This document shows positions 10,501-17,898 of a DNA stretch of 32,194 nucleotides, piece after piece. A model generated the notes under the pieces. The model was not told where the DNA came from. It made no database searches and saw only the letters and a program-made list of their open reading frames with translations. The translations under genes were made by a program, and so were the position numbers. Numbering within the stretch: position 1 is the stretch's first letter; the number at the start of each line of letters is the position of its first letter. This DNA comes from an uncultured Clostridia bacterium (GTDB lineage: Bacteria > Bacillota > Clostridia > Christensenellales > Borkfalkiaceae): the NCBI GenBank assembly GCA_947625605.1, contig CANQOY010000014.1:1-32194 (forward strand). The letters are read 5' to 3'.

Positions 10501-11473
10501 CAATGAGGCCGATCACACCTACACTGTTGAGATCGAGCTCATCTACGGCGTAAAGACCTTCGAGGGCTACCATGTCGAAGGGGATGAGACGAACAACTAC
10601 GGATTCAAGGTCGTGCTCGACTCCCGCGACGATCAGACGACCAGGATGACCGGCGTCACCGGGATGACCTACCGTAAGATCGGCGCCACGACGGCATTCT
10701 CTAACGCCAGCAGCGTATCAATGATCAGTGTTGGCGAAAATAAGTGGCTCGTCTATTCCACCAGTAGCAGCACAAAGCATGCATTCATCCTCACCTACAC
10801 TCCTGCAACGGATGACGCAGAGGAGAAGCTCGAAATCGCAGAGGAAGTCGACTTCGGACAGGAACTCACCTTGGATGCGGCCGATCATACCGACTTTGCG
10901 AAGAGTTATGGTGCAACATTCTTTGTCGACGCGAACGGCAATGCATTGACGATCCAGAGCTTTGCGCTTGACTACTACACTTACACCACAGCGGGCGCAA
11001 AGAATGAGAATGCGACAAAACTCTCTTACACGGGCACGAACCTCATCGTCACCAAGACGGCTGAAAACACCTTCGATATCGAGGTAAAGGGCTATGTGAG
11101 GCCGCTCTCTTCAAGCACCACAACGACCGTCGTTTTACACTTCACCGTGGTCTACATCCCTGCTCGGGACGGTGCCGAGGCGTCATTCAGCGTCACGTGG
11201 AAAGATGATATCATCATCAAGGAAGCGACGGGGGAGGACGGCACCCAGTACCGCGCAATGTTCCTCAAATCGAACGGGACCACCACAATGCTGACGCTTG
11301 AATATAAGGGATCCACAGCCGGCACCTACACAAAGGCAACGCTCAACAGCAGCGGCGCGGCGCAATCGGACGGCAGCTTCTCCGCATATTCCGGCAGCAG
11401 CAAGAACAAGATTACCTACACGGTCAAGCTCGAAGACGACACCATGACGGTGACCGCCGTAGCGGCTTCGTGA
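4520..11473 (+). CDS. Giant surface lipoprotein with InlB (List-Bact) repeats and a BspA-type LRR block
   Basis: This is a 2317-residue protein. ATG 4520 is preferred over the in-frame ATG 4514 because AAGGAG (4507-4512) then lies 7 bases upstream rather than 1. The N-terminus is a lipoprotein signal with candidate lipidated Cys27 (LFAAACGS). Three InlB-like repeats follow at about 33-101, 106-172 and 246-318, each ending GYW/AKW-like (FEGWYPD, HFVGWAT). A MucBP/Mub-B2-like unit at about 176-244 lies between the second and third. The long middle is beta-rich and repeatedly shows 'DGFG-A-Y' turns (for example nt 6091, 6391, 7705 and 8555). A BspA-type leucine-rich repeat segment lies at about 1510-1650 (PYAFAESASL, AYAFYDCLAL). 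The Ser/Thr-rich C-terminal ~450 residues are unrecognised. There is no C-terminal anchor, as expected for a lipoprotein. Role inferred as adhesion or ligand binding. The gene is monocistronic, with its own promoter and terminator. Confidence 0.88.
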   Translation: MKSLRKCLVTFLGILTVLAVALFAAACGSDGKVTLSFVTDVTDTSAPYDELEVAEGEEVPLPTPEREGFEFEGWYPDSSLTGDPVQSPVVAESDATYYAKWSPLPAITLNLDGGTLSKTTLYLKAGENLAAFLSDYVPTKTNREFGEWLADGTPLAENAVMPSEGIALTAHWKVPYTINIYKQDLSLDSYEQDNALTVKGFDYVGETVSAGDSIEHFTLNTERSASVVLEEKDDNAVAAYYDRELYYVVYNANDASLEGESEMQSYPYGTDVAIRTGVFTVDGCHFVGWATEANGEAEYFADDVIDAIDRTYVLYAVWDSDRYADTLGGTDYLFRDKKDYGVVYLLRKGLPEVQGIVDENGYFTFTGKDFSLRGQLNDAKRTFVYLTDALQGDYGILDSYLGAYASSTVLSIGEYDRATLRFYEPGETATAHGDLLKEINGTYALEDPYWGEFGIYTFHATTMPEEGDENYEKFNFRLGMGTLSDETTVRFFAMQGTEATNGSDGQYLTLDESRQGFGFPVLVVDGFGGCAYYASATSSANTAISYTPASYIANYAYAAENEFVILTSASTLFGHVRLRVEQGYTQDHTPVDVGVFDVNDGSTGPYNCTYTDENGNEVTERFYMDGFGGAVYFGKVTVGDDGSEQFEFEKQCTYAPDFTSFYPIIEEEDDEGSVIGVSCGSPVSYNRTIFTDADGNQYVVSVTSTPVYRFDRDTQTGTWSTGVISKLDKSAGLYAVDSSKRIQGAEVSSSGVPGNRYPYYLSDLQLYVTGAPRLTASGSFGTAENNYAELWGSTGFNVDGHDTFERICSGNLLPTEDKTADGLTIYELTVKKANISTSKGGYAVNTVIRICFREDGTAVFAETDPLTFTAADGAVFKIDEFGNISFEKDGAQAVPADLTKSTVGDVGIMYSFTAGELTYDFFRPNTAPEDNAGIELLGGIFVQDHSNAVGLYGWNAGYRANGVCTTARIVMLNDTDVLLYVFYEELSGGTVVRRTHIFYGQLSAVEGEEGVYQFTKKDGPTKTIPSFSLTSLKIKFLDEDTFAIYTNKLELNATDADGATLKADGFGTATYTDKEGAAHTGELQLVLDYSKSAGIWDDTENKRDTTKGLYLYRIVEADGTVWNFSVENVNGSYDSADNRKTFRVAGDYAGVYWIIENNNGNGAMSSNYYFYDGLHVYQMAGNSGNSVQWIGHVDSIVETETGANFTLTALYSSNASVQTKQLALRLKPGASGKEWHLAFVYDESYDLDYEAVDDEGNVIGHLKGDGYDFMNLTYTDDKGEVYMMRVTDFNAEAKYVTIQITQDGENVRTLTFDLLEENKLWLRTSLAMVAVRNNRQLHDARETLTADGHGHAVYSVAGNEIEGTYEQIEGSLYAFKSADGNISFRYTLYVSTGGALSDTTFYFSIQTEGYTGYYYETERFTTVWLNDDETAVYYDEFGVVHNASYNLLGENKSLLEVYGNGIGYRYFHISYTADGAPMSEIVPVEGDYAYIDNVIYGYQGGAEAAPLPAGVDTIAFGAFYQKPVVTIDLTGITTLEPYAFAESASLATVKGAEGIETVGAYAFYDCLALKEIDLSGAKTIGTYGMGNTISIVSLSLDSIEQIDAYAFASNYGALDGSNPNHPKFREVHIGEHIEHIGSHAFHNIHAFARDGVLSVYLHTGADADYDNLITEDGVFYQTEIALYVDSVEVVKAIYNSQMATRYRSTGAQQAYHQLIRIASDGSTEEYGYYIRADYTATTASDAQIVRLDGMLADGDGATSKVYRNLCYVKDGETLHLIGYDAAQPQKFVEETATLTEAGGVYKLTINDLSYVKLGDDGLVYTNGEDTLAITGKFTVTNGTFSVALSGVYTRGETKVTGDLTKKTGCLEMSKTSTYKYQFALKNDLTFTVPTAEDEFNSPNSSATERIKVTTTTAADGTQSKVLSFGTNGKVCDAIGQLAPESDAHRSYVEALNLGSTSYYEFVETPTFEGDTITAHVKSKNSSTKDYEWIFTFTINEADHTYTVEIELIYGVKTFEGYHVEGDETNNYGFKVVLDSRDDQTTRMTGVTGMTYRKIGATTAFSNASSVSMISVGENKWLVYSTSSSTKHAFILTYTPATDDAEEKLEIAEEVDFGQELTLDAADHTDFAKSYGATFFVDANGNALTIQSFALDYYTYTTAGAKNENATKLSYTGTNLIVTKTAENTFDIEVKGYVRPLSSSTTTTVVLHFTVVYIPARDGAEASFSVTWKDDIIIKEATGEDGTQYRAMFLKSNGTTTMLTLEYKGSTAGTYTKATLNSSGAAQSDGSFSAYSGSSKNKITYTVKLEDDTMTVTAVAAS

Positions 11474-11508
11474 TCGGGCGGCCGCCCTGCGGCCAAGACA
11501 AATCGCGT

Positions 11509-11544
11509 CAAACGGTTCGGCATCCGCCGAACCGTTTGTTTTTA
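11509..11544 (+). terminator. Strong rho-independent terminator after the giant lipoprotein
   Basis: A perfect 12-bp stem, CAAACGGTTCGG (11509-11520) with CCGAACCGTTTG (11527-11538), encloses a 6-base loop and is followed by TTTTTAT. Confidence 0.92.
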
Positions 11545-11559
11545 TACAAAGTCCAATCT

Positions 11560-11790
11560 TACCTGCCCCCATTGAAGGGTGGAGCGGTGCAATTCTGCTC
11601 AACAGTGCAGCGCACTGTGAGCCGCACCGCGACAGGAGGCGTGGCCTCGCTGACGGCGTTGCGGCGGTCCCTACCGCCGCAACCGGGTGGTGGGGGTTGG
11701 TGCTTATCTCTTCCCGCCACTCCGTCCCGTGCTCGGTATGACACGGCCTGCACGTCATTCCGCGGTACCATGTCCGCCAATGACCCCAAA
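11560..11790. repeat. Hairpin-rich intergenic element, probable dispersed repeat
   Basis: The noncoding spacer contains a compound stem-loop. An outer GCGGTGC (11584-11590) pairs with GCACCGC (11624-11630). The inner arm GCTCA-A-CAGTGC (11597-11608) pairs with GCACTGTGAGC (11612-11622), leaving one bulged A. A second perfect hairpin is TTGCGGCGGT (11659-11668) with ACCGCCGCAA (11673-11682). On the minus strand the left part reads TGTCATACCGAGCACGG, resembling the 'GTCATTCTGAGC' intergenic repeats seen in many gut bacterial genomes. No ORF here looks real. Copy number in the genome cannot be seen from this window. Confidence 0.5.
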
Positions 11791-11803
11791 GAAAACTGAA
11801 CGC

Positions 11804-11837
11804 AAAAAGCAGCCGAGGGCATTTTGCCCTCGGCTGC
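11804..11837 (-). terminator. Rho-independent terminator of the M60 peptidase gene
   Basis: A 13-bp perfect stem, GCAGCCGAGGGCA (11809-11821) with TGCCCTCGGCTGC (11825-11837), has a 3-base loop. Read on the minus strand it is followed by five T (11808 down to 11804). It lies 27 bases past the stop codon. Confidence 0.93.
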
Positions 11838-11863
11838 CTTGCTACGGAAAAGCATCCGAAGCG

Positions 11864-14800
11864 TTAATTTCTGCGCTTTTTCTTGGTCACAAAGACCACC
11901 GTGACGGCGATGGCTGCCGCGACGACTGCCGCGCCCGCTCCGACGATCACCCACACCGCAACGTTCGGCGCGGGCTTCTCGCTGCCGAGTGCGGGGATCA
12001 CCTCTTGTTCCTTTAAGATCTCGCCGCAGCGCGAGCAGCGCACTCCCTCGGTGAGGCCGCATTCCGTCTCGGTGGGCGCTCTGCCCGGGATGATCTCTTC
12101 GTCATGGCCGAGGTCGTCCATCAGCTCGCAGCCCTCGATCGCGTCGCAGCGGGAGCACTTCTTGCCCGCGGCGTGGCCCACTTTGGTGCAGGTGGGCAGT
12201 TCTTTCGCGATCTCTACGGAGAAGTCGTGGCCGAGCGGCGCGATATGCTCGACGCCTTCGCTCTCCGCGCCGCAGCGCGTGCAGACGAGCCCCGCTTCAT
12301 GGCCCGCCTCCGTGCAGGTGGGTTCGAGCTTCGGCCGATACTTCATGTCGTGATCGAGAGGGGCAGTGGGCGTGATGCCCTCTAAGACGGCGTCGCAGAC
12401 GGCGCATCTCTTGCCCTTGGTGCTGCCATGGTTGAGGCAGGTCGCGGGGACTTCGTCCACAATCTCTTCCACATGCCCCAAGGCCTCCAAGCCGTCCACA
12501 GTCTGTGCGCCCTCGACAACTTGACTGACCGTAAGGGATTGGAAGCTGCTCGGGCTGAGCCCGTCCTCGACCTTATCCTCTGTATCCTGCTCCACCATTG
12601 CTTTCACGAGCATTTCGTCGTCAATGGTGAAGTCATAGAAGAAGGTCTCGGCTTCCGTGCAGGTCGCTTCCGTATGGAGCTCGCTTTCAAATTCGATGGT
12701 GACTTCCGCCGTATGGCCGCACACTTCCCAAGTGTCCCAATCGGCAATGCCTTGACAGATGAGATAGAAGGTCACTTTCGCGATGCCTTTTACGACGACT
12801 TCCTCTTGCGTATAGTAACTTTCTCCGTTCTCGTCTATCATTTCTGTTTTTTCGACCACTTCGACCCTGCGGAACTCGACGGTATAGCCCTTGCCGTCTC
12901 CTCTGTCCCGATCCAGCGTGTAGGAGTGGCCGATCGCGGGCATTGCCACCTTCCCGCTGTCATCGGGGCAGTCTATATCGCAATTTATGCAATAATGTCT
13001 GCATTCGATGCCGGGCTTCGTGCAAGTCGGATAGTCGCTCAGCTCGTGCGGTCTCTCATAGTCGAACACATGTCCCGTCGCGGGGATCGTGAGGTCGCGG
13101 TACAGCGTCTTGCCGCTCTCGATGTCGAAATTGCATCCGCAGACCGAGCACTCCTTGTAAGCCACGGTGCCTTCGTCCGTGCAGGTCGGGGCCACGCGCT
13201 CGTGGATCCCTGTGGAAAGGAAGTTGTGCTCGCTGTGCAGTTTGAGCGTTTTCCCCGCCAAATTCTCGCCGATCACCAGCTCGGTGATGAAAGTATTCGT
13301 GCCCTCTACTTGGTAGACGTAGGGAAGTTCGCAGGAGATCACGGCCTCTTCCGCACTGCGCGCGTTGCGCGCCCTTGCAAGGAGCCCTGCGCCGTCGATC
13401 TCATCGGGGAGCCCGATGGTTTGAAGCGCGCCGCAGTTTTCGAACATGGCGTAAATGTTGGCGTTCTCGTCCAGCTTGAACACGCTCAGATCCACGCTTT
13501 GCAGGCTCGTGCAGCCGCCGAACATCTTGCCGTAGCCGAGCACGTTCTCCGTCTTGAACTTGGAGAGGTCGAGGGTTTTGAGCGAAACGCAGCCGTAGAA
13601 CATGCTCGTTGCGCCGCGCATGTACGTCGTGTCGAAGTTCCCGAGATCGAGCTCGGAGAGCGCCGCGCAGCCCGAGAACAGCGATCCGCACTCGATGGGC
13701 GCCAGAATCGTGCCCGGGTACACGAAGGCGATCTTGCTTTCGTTGCGGTAGAGGCGGATATAGGTGTCCACGCGCACGAACGTATCCTTGTAGCCCTGCG
13801 GGATCTCATTCGTGAACCGGATGCTCGTGAGCGCCTTGTAGTCCTTGACGAACGTCTTCCATTCGCGGGTGAACTGGCGCGGCACCGCGATATCTCCGAA
13901 GTCGTCTTCGCCCTGTTCGTTTTTATTTGCGGGATACTCATTCGCGGACACGGGTGTGCCGTATTGCACGTTGATGAAGCTGATGTTGAACGGCCTTTCG
14001 TCGAGAGTGGTGACGACGACCTCGTGCACCGCCATTTCCAGCTTCTCGCAGAAGAACACCTGCTTGTTGAAGAGCGGCTTGTCGCTCAGGTCGATCTCGC
14101 CCCTGTATTGGCCGTCCACAGTGACGGACGCCTTGCCGAAGGAGGGGTCGGTATCGGCGAACAGCTCGAATCCGCTCCCCAAGAACTTGAACGTGAACGT
14201 CGCGCCCTGCGTCGCCGCGGAGAGTTTGCCGTTTGCGGCGTTCTCCTCGAAGTTGTGGCTGTCCGTCATGTAGTTGGAGGGTTTGACCGTCTGGCCGAGC
14301 TTGGATTCGATGCCCGCATACAGCTCCCTGATGACGGTGTGCCCGCCGTTGTTGTCGGTGACGACGAACTTGAAGTAGCGGAGCTGCGTACGGGGGAAGC
14401 TGATGCGCTGGCGGGCGGCGTTGACGTTGGAACTCGCGCCTTGGAAGAGTCTCTGCCAGCCGTCCTCGCTTTCATCCTTGGCCGCCGCCTCGTACGCCTC
14501 CGCCGTGCAGGCGTAGAGCGCGAATTTCACGAGCTTATCGTTCCCGTTGGTGCGGCGGACGATCTCGAAGAAGTTGAACGTCTGGTTTTCGAGGGTGTCG
14601 ATCACGAACACATGGGGAAGCGCGGCCTTGCTCCCGTTGTACTTCGAGTGGAAGAACGTGCTCTCGTTGCCGTCCACCATGTTCTTGCCGTCGCTGCCGT
14701 TTTCGCTTGCGGGCTCGACGAGGACTTTCCACCCGATGTTGGAGGTCTGATAGTCGATCGTGGCATTTTTGATGCTGTCCACAAAGCGCGGCTGCCAGCC

Positions 14801-17638
14801 CTTGAAACTGTCTACGGCTTTGAGTTCGCTGTCGTCCACGCCCGCGCTGAGGAGATTCTCGGTGGGCAGTGCGACGATCTCGTTTTCGGGCGCGCCCGGC
14901 AGGCGCACGCCCACGGTGATATGTCCTTTCCCGCCCCAGTTGACGAGATGACAATCGATGTACACCGTCTCGTTTTGAGTAAGCGTCGCCGTGACCTTGC
15001 CGTACTTCTTGAAGTCCGTGGTGTCGTGCGTGACGGAGATCTTCCCCAAATGCGTTCCGCCCAGTTTGCTCCGATAGAAGTCCACGTCGGCGACGTCGTC
15101 CGCCTTGACATAGAATTCGTAATCGCCGCTCTTCGGGGCGCGGTATTTGAGCCGCAGATGGAGATATTCCATGGTATCATGGTTGAACTCCACCCCTGCG
15201 GAAGGCGACGTGAGGGTGTAGTCATACGGCTTATCCTTGACGCTGTCCTTCGCCTGCGAGACGGACGGGGACTGCCCCTGCCATGCGGCTTTGGAGCCCA
15301 GATCCCACACTTCGGCGTACGTCCCTCTGTACACGAGGCGCATGTTGACGTTGAGCGTGACGCGTCTGCCGCCCTCGGTCTTGACGATGATATCGAAGCG
15401 ATCGTATTCCGTGACCGCTTTGGGCGGGGTATACGTCACTTTTTGAGTACTCTCGTCGTATTCGATTTCCCCGTAGCGGGCGTCCGTCACCGCAAGGATC
15501 TCCACCTTCTTGGGAGACGTGATGTTGTTGCTGCTGAGGTCGAATACCGTCGGGAACTTGCCGTCCACGTCGTACTTGCGCGCCGTCTCGTGCCCGTCGA
15601 TGCCGTTCGCCCAGCGGTACGCCACGGGGACGAAGGTGGGCAGACTGCGCAAAAATTCGAGCTGTCCCTCGGTGAACATGTCGTCGGAAATGTTGGCGAA
15701 GTAGTTTTCGTTGACCCAATCGAGGATGTTGACGCGGTCCACGATGCCGATGCGGTACACAAAGTCGGCGCGCTTATTCGGGCAGTAGGCGGGATCCATC
15801 TTGTAGGTATAGAACATATCCACGAACTTATCCGGCCCGAAGCTGTGCAGCAGGGTGGCGTACATGGAGAGCTGGTCGAAGTGGGCGCCGCCGCCCTCGT
15901 TGATCTCGCCGTAGTCCTCGATCTTGCGCATCGCGCCCGTGTCTTTATCCTTGTATTCTTTTGTGATCTTCTGGGAACGCTCCACCGCCGTATACGGGTG
16001 GACGTACTCCCCGTGCTCCACGCCGATCACGCGGCTGTCCATGTTGCAGAGCAGGCTGTATATCAGGAGGATGAGCGTGTTGTTCCAGACCTCGCCGTCG
16101 CCGTCGCAGAATCCCCAATTCACGCCGTACGTCTTGGCCTGCACATGCCCGAGCTCGTGGAACGTTCCCCAATTTCCCTTGGTAGTGAGCGTCTCATAGT
16201 TCATGCAGATCGGGAACCAGTATGCGGGCTGCGCGCAGAAGTTGGAATTGAGCGCCACCGCTTCGCCTGCGGGCACGTGCAGATCGTAGCACATCGTCAT
16301 GTTGTAGTTGTAGTCTCTGCCGTTCAGAGAGATGTCGATCGCGAACACGCTGTGCCAGAAATACGCCAGCTTCTCGATGTCGTCGCAGTTGCGCATGTCC
16401 TCGGCGGGGCCGATGAGCTGCCCGTTCTCCACATCCAGCGTGGCGATAAGCCCGGGCGCCTTGCGCAGCTGTGCTTCAAATTCCTCCACCGTCGTCACGC
16501 CCAACACAAAGTGCGGGGTGAGCACCGCCCCCGTGATCTCCATTTCCACCGTGCCCGCCGTGGGCTTGACATACAGCGGACCGCCGTACATGCTGCCGAT
16601 CTTTACTTCCGTTTCCTCGCCCGTGCCCACGACGGTGAACGTCGTGCCCATGCAGGGGACTTTTTGGTTCTGCCACTGCCATTGGCCGTGGAGGCCGTAA
16701 TCGTAGCGGTCGAAATCGGGCGCAGTGCCTTCCCTCTCGGCGCGCTCCGCCTCCTGCACGATCCTTTGGTCCCAATAGGCGAGATAATCCTCCATCTTGC
16801 CGAAGCCGCGGCCCTCCTCGTTGTAGCCGAGGTAGCCCATCGTGTCCTGATGATGGGTGTAGAGCGTGACCGTCTCTCCCGCCTTCAACCCCTTGATCTT
16901 CACCGTGGCGACCTCCCCGGGCACGAGGTAGAGCCCCGTCGTGATGGGGGAGCGGTAGATGGGATCGGTCACGATGCGCATCGTCACAGCTTTCGCGTCA
17001 TCGGGGATCTTGCCGTAGATGAAGTCCGCGGCGGGATGCTTTTTGAGTTGGCCGCTCTGGATGATCTCGCCGGCGTGCGTGTTGAAATAGTACGCCTGCC
17101 GAAGCAGCATGTACTTGGTAAATTCCGAAAAATAGGTCTGCTTCGAAACCTTGCCGTCGGCGTCTTTGGGAGAGCGGTCCAGCCCCTTCATCGGGTACAT
17201 GGGGTGGTCCTTGTTGCCCGCCTCGCGCTCGGGATCGCTCGCGAAATCGATTTTGGCGAGCGCATGCATCACCTTGCCCGAGGAAAAATCGAGCATCTGA
17301 TAGTCGTTTGGCATCACCTCGGCGGGCTTGCGCACGATATCGTCCCGCACGATCTCCATGACGGGCTGGCGGACGGTCACGCGGCGGCCGCGGATGTCTT
17401 CGAGGCTGTTCAGGGAGAGCCCCTCGTCGATGTCCTCGGGGCGCACCACGCCTTCGCTCTGTTCAGGGGCGGTTTGGAGTTCGTCCCCGCCAAGCGATGC
17501 GGTTTGCGCGGTTTCCGCAGCGGCTGCGGCGGCCTTCGAGACGCCCGCATGGGGCAGGATGGGCACGACGTCGCCGAAGCAGAGCGCAAAGACGAGCATG
17601 AGACAGAGAGAGCTCTTTACAAGGTTGCTTTTTTTCAT
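11864..17638 (-). CDS. Secreted M60-family (enhancin-like) metallopeptidase with CBM32, DUF285 and Cys-repeat modules
   Basis: This 1924-residue protein begins at ATG 17638, with AGGAG 6 bases upstream. It has a signal peptide (about 1-40). An M60 zinc-peptidase domain follows (about 225-610), with His494-Glu-Leu-Gly-His498 and a third ligand candidate Glu516, which fits HExxH-x(8-28)-E. Residues of about 800-916 resemble a PA14-like sandwich. Residues 965-1110 resemble an F5/8-type (CBM32) sugar-binding domain. DUF285/BspA-type repeats lie at about 1316-1412 (MFYGCVSLKTLDLSKF, MFGGCTSLQSVDLS). At least six short 'PTCT-G ... C-x2-C ... I-A-GH' modules lie at about 1479-1876. The C-terminus is a transmembrane helix (about 1893-1918) plus KKKRRN, with no LPXTG. 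M60 enzymes with carbohydrate-binding modules are known glycoprotein (mucin-type) peptidases, so host glycoprotein attack is a reasonable inference. It is transcribed alone. Confidence 0.9.
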   Translation of the reverse strand: MKKSNLVKSSLCLMLVFALCFGDVVPILPHAGVSKAAAAAAETAQTASLGGDELQTAPEQSEGVVRPEDIDEGLSLNSLEDIRGRRVTVRQPVMEIVRDDIVRKPAEVMPNDYQMLDFSSGKVMHALAKIDFASDPEREAGNKDHPMYPMKGLDRSPKDADGKVSKQTYFSEFTKYMLLRQAYYFNTHAGEIIQSGQLKKHPAADFIYGKIPDDAKAVTMRIVTDPIYRSPITTGLYLVPGEVATVKIKGLKAGETVTLYTHHQDTMGYLGYNEEGRGFGKMEDYLAYWDQRIVQEAERAEREGTAPDFDRYDYGLHGQWQWQNQKVPCMGTTFTVVGTGEETEVKIGSMYGGPLYVKPTAGTVEMEITGAVLTPHFVLGVTTVEEFEAQLRKAPGLIATLDVENGQLIGPAEDMRNCDDIEKLAYFWHSVFAIDISLNGRDYNYNMTMCYDLHVPAGEAVALNSNFCAQPAYWFPICMNYETLTTKGNWGTFHELGHVQAKTYGVNWGFCDGDGEVWNNTLILLIYSLLCNMDSRVIGVEHGEYVHPYTAVERSQKITKEYKDKDTGAMRKIEDYGEINEGGGAHFDQLSMYATLLHSFGPDKFVDMFYTYKMDPAYCPNKRADFVYRIGIVDRVNILDWVNENYFANISDDMFTEGQLEFLRSLPTFVPVAYRWANGIDGHETARKYDVDGKFPTVFDLSSNNITSPKKVEILAVTDARYGEIEYDESTQKVTYTPPKAVTEYDRFDIIVKTEGGRRVTLNVNMRLVYRGTYAEVWDLGSKAAWQGQSPSVSQAKDSVKDKPYDYTLTSPSAGVEFNHDTMEYLHLRLKYRAPKSGDYEFYVKADDVADVDFYRSKLGGTHLGKISVTHDTTDFKKYGKVTATLTQNETVYIDCHLVNWGGKGHITVGVRLPGAPENEIVALPTENLLSAGVDDSELKAVDSFKGWQPRFVDSIKNATIDYQTSNIGWKVLVEPASENGSDGKNMVDGNESTFFHSKYNGSKAALPHVFVIDTLENQTFNFFEIVRRTNGNDKLVKFALYACTAEAYEAAAKDESEDGWQRLFQGASSNVNAARQRISFPRTQLRYFKFVVTDNNGGHTVIRELYAGIESKLGQTVKPSNYMTDSHNFEENAANGKLSAATQGATFTFKFLGSGFELFADTDPSFGKASVTVDGQYRGEIDLSDKPLFNKQVFFCEKLEMAVHEVVVTTLDERPFNISFINVQYGTPVSANEYPANKNEQGEDDFGDIAVPRQFTREWKTFVKDYKALTSIRFTNEIPQGYKDTFVRVDTYIRLYRNESKIAFVYPGTILAPIECGSLFSGCAALSELDLGNFDTTYMRGATSMFYGCVSLKTLDLSKFKTENVLGYGKMFGGCTSLQSVDLSVFKLDENANIYAMFENCGALQTIGLPDEIDGAGLLARARNARSAEEAVISCELPYVYQVEGTNTFITELVIGENLAGKTLKLHSEHNFLSTGIHERVAPTCTDEGTVAYKECSVCGCNFDIESGKTLYRDLTIPATGHVFDYERPHELSDYPTCTKPGIECRHYCINCDIDCPDDSGKVAMPAIGHSYTLDRDRGDGKGYTVEFRRVEVVEKTEMIDENGESYYTQEEVVVKGIAKVTFYLICQGIADWDTWEVCGHTAEVTIEFESELHTEATCTEAETFFYDFTIDDEMLVKAMVEQDTEDKVEDGLSPSSFQSLTVSQVVEGAQTVDGLEALGHVEEIVDEVPATCLNHGSTKGKRCAVCDAVLEGITPTAPLDHDMKYRPKLEPTCTEAGHEAGLVCTRCGAESEGVEHIAPLGHDFSVEIAKELPTCTKVGHAAGKKCSRCDAIEGCELMDDLGHDEEIIPGRAPTETECGLTEGVRCSRCGEILKEQEVIPALGSEKPAPNVAVWVIVGAGAAVVAAAIAVTVVFVTKKKRRN

Positions 17639-17735
17639 ACGGTGCTCCTGCAAGTTCAGCTTATGCGCACGGCAGATCGTGTGTTTTCGCGCCGCGGGGC
17701 AAAGCCGACTCCTCTACCGAAATTTGATGTCTATA

Positions 17736-17764
17736 TCCTATCATAACCGTAAAGACAAGTCAAC
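17736..17764 (-). promoter_or_regulatory. Sigma-A-type promoter for the M60 peptidase gene
   Basis: On the minus strand TTGACT (17764-17759) is followed after 17 bases by TAGGAT (17741-17736), about 100 bases upstream of the start codon. The -10 is imperfect. Confidence 0.5.
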
Positions 17765-17847
17765 AATTATCAAAATATCAAAAACATTTTTCTGCGCGGA
17801 AATTTCCGTTTTTTTGAGGGTTTTTTTCCGACTCTACGGAGCGTGGG

Positions 17848-17876
17848 TTGTTTTTGAAAAACGGATGTGCTATGAT
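17848..17876 (+). promoter_or_regulatory. Sigma-A-type promoter for the HTH-GNAT gene
   Basis: TTGTTT (17848-17853), a 17-base spacer and TATGAT (17871-17876) lie about 22 bases upstream of the start codon. The position and spacing are good and the hexamers moderately good. Confidence 0.55.
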
Positions 17877-17898
17877 GGGGCAAAAGGAGAGGCGCTCT

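Noticed and set aside
6800-10573. Long minus-strand open frame inside the giant lipoprotein gene (also 4526-6610)
   Set aside because: Composition is typical of antisense translation of GC-rich codons. There are no domains or start signals, while the plus strand has clear lipoprotein and InlB features.
12428-17746. A very long open frame on the plus strand opposite the M60 peptidase
   Set aside because: It is the antisense shadow of a GC-rich gene. It has no SD-supported start, no recognisable domain and an odd composition, and the minus-strand frame has signal peptide, HELGH and anchor.
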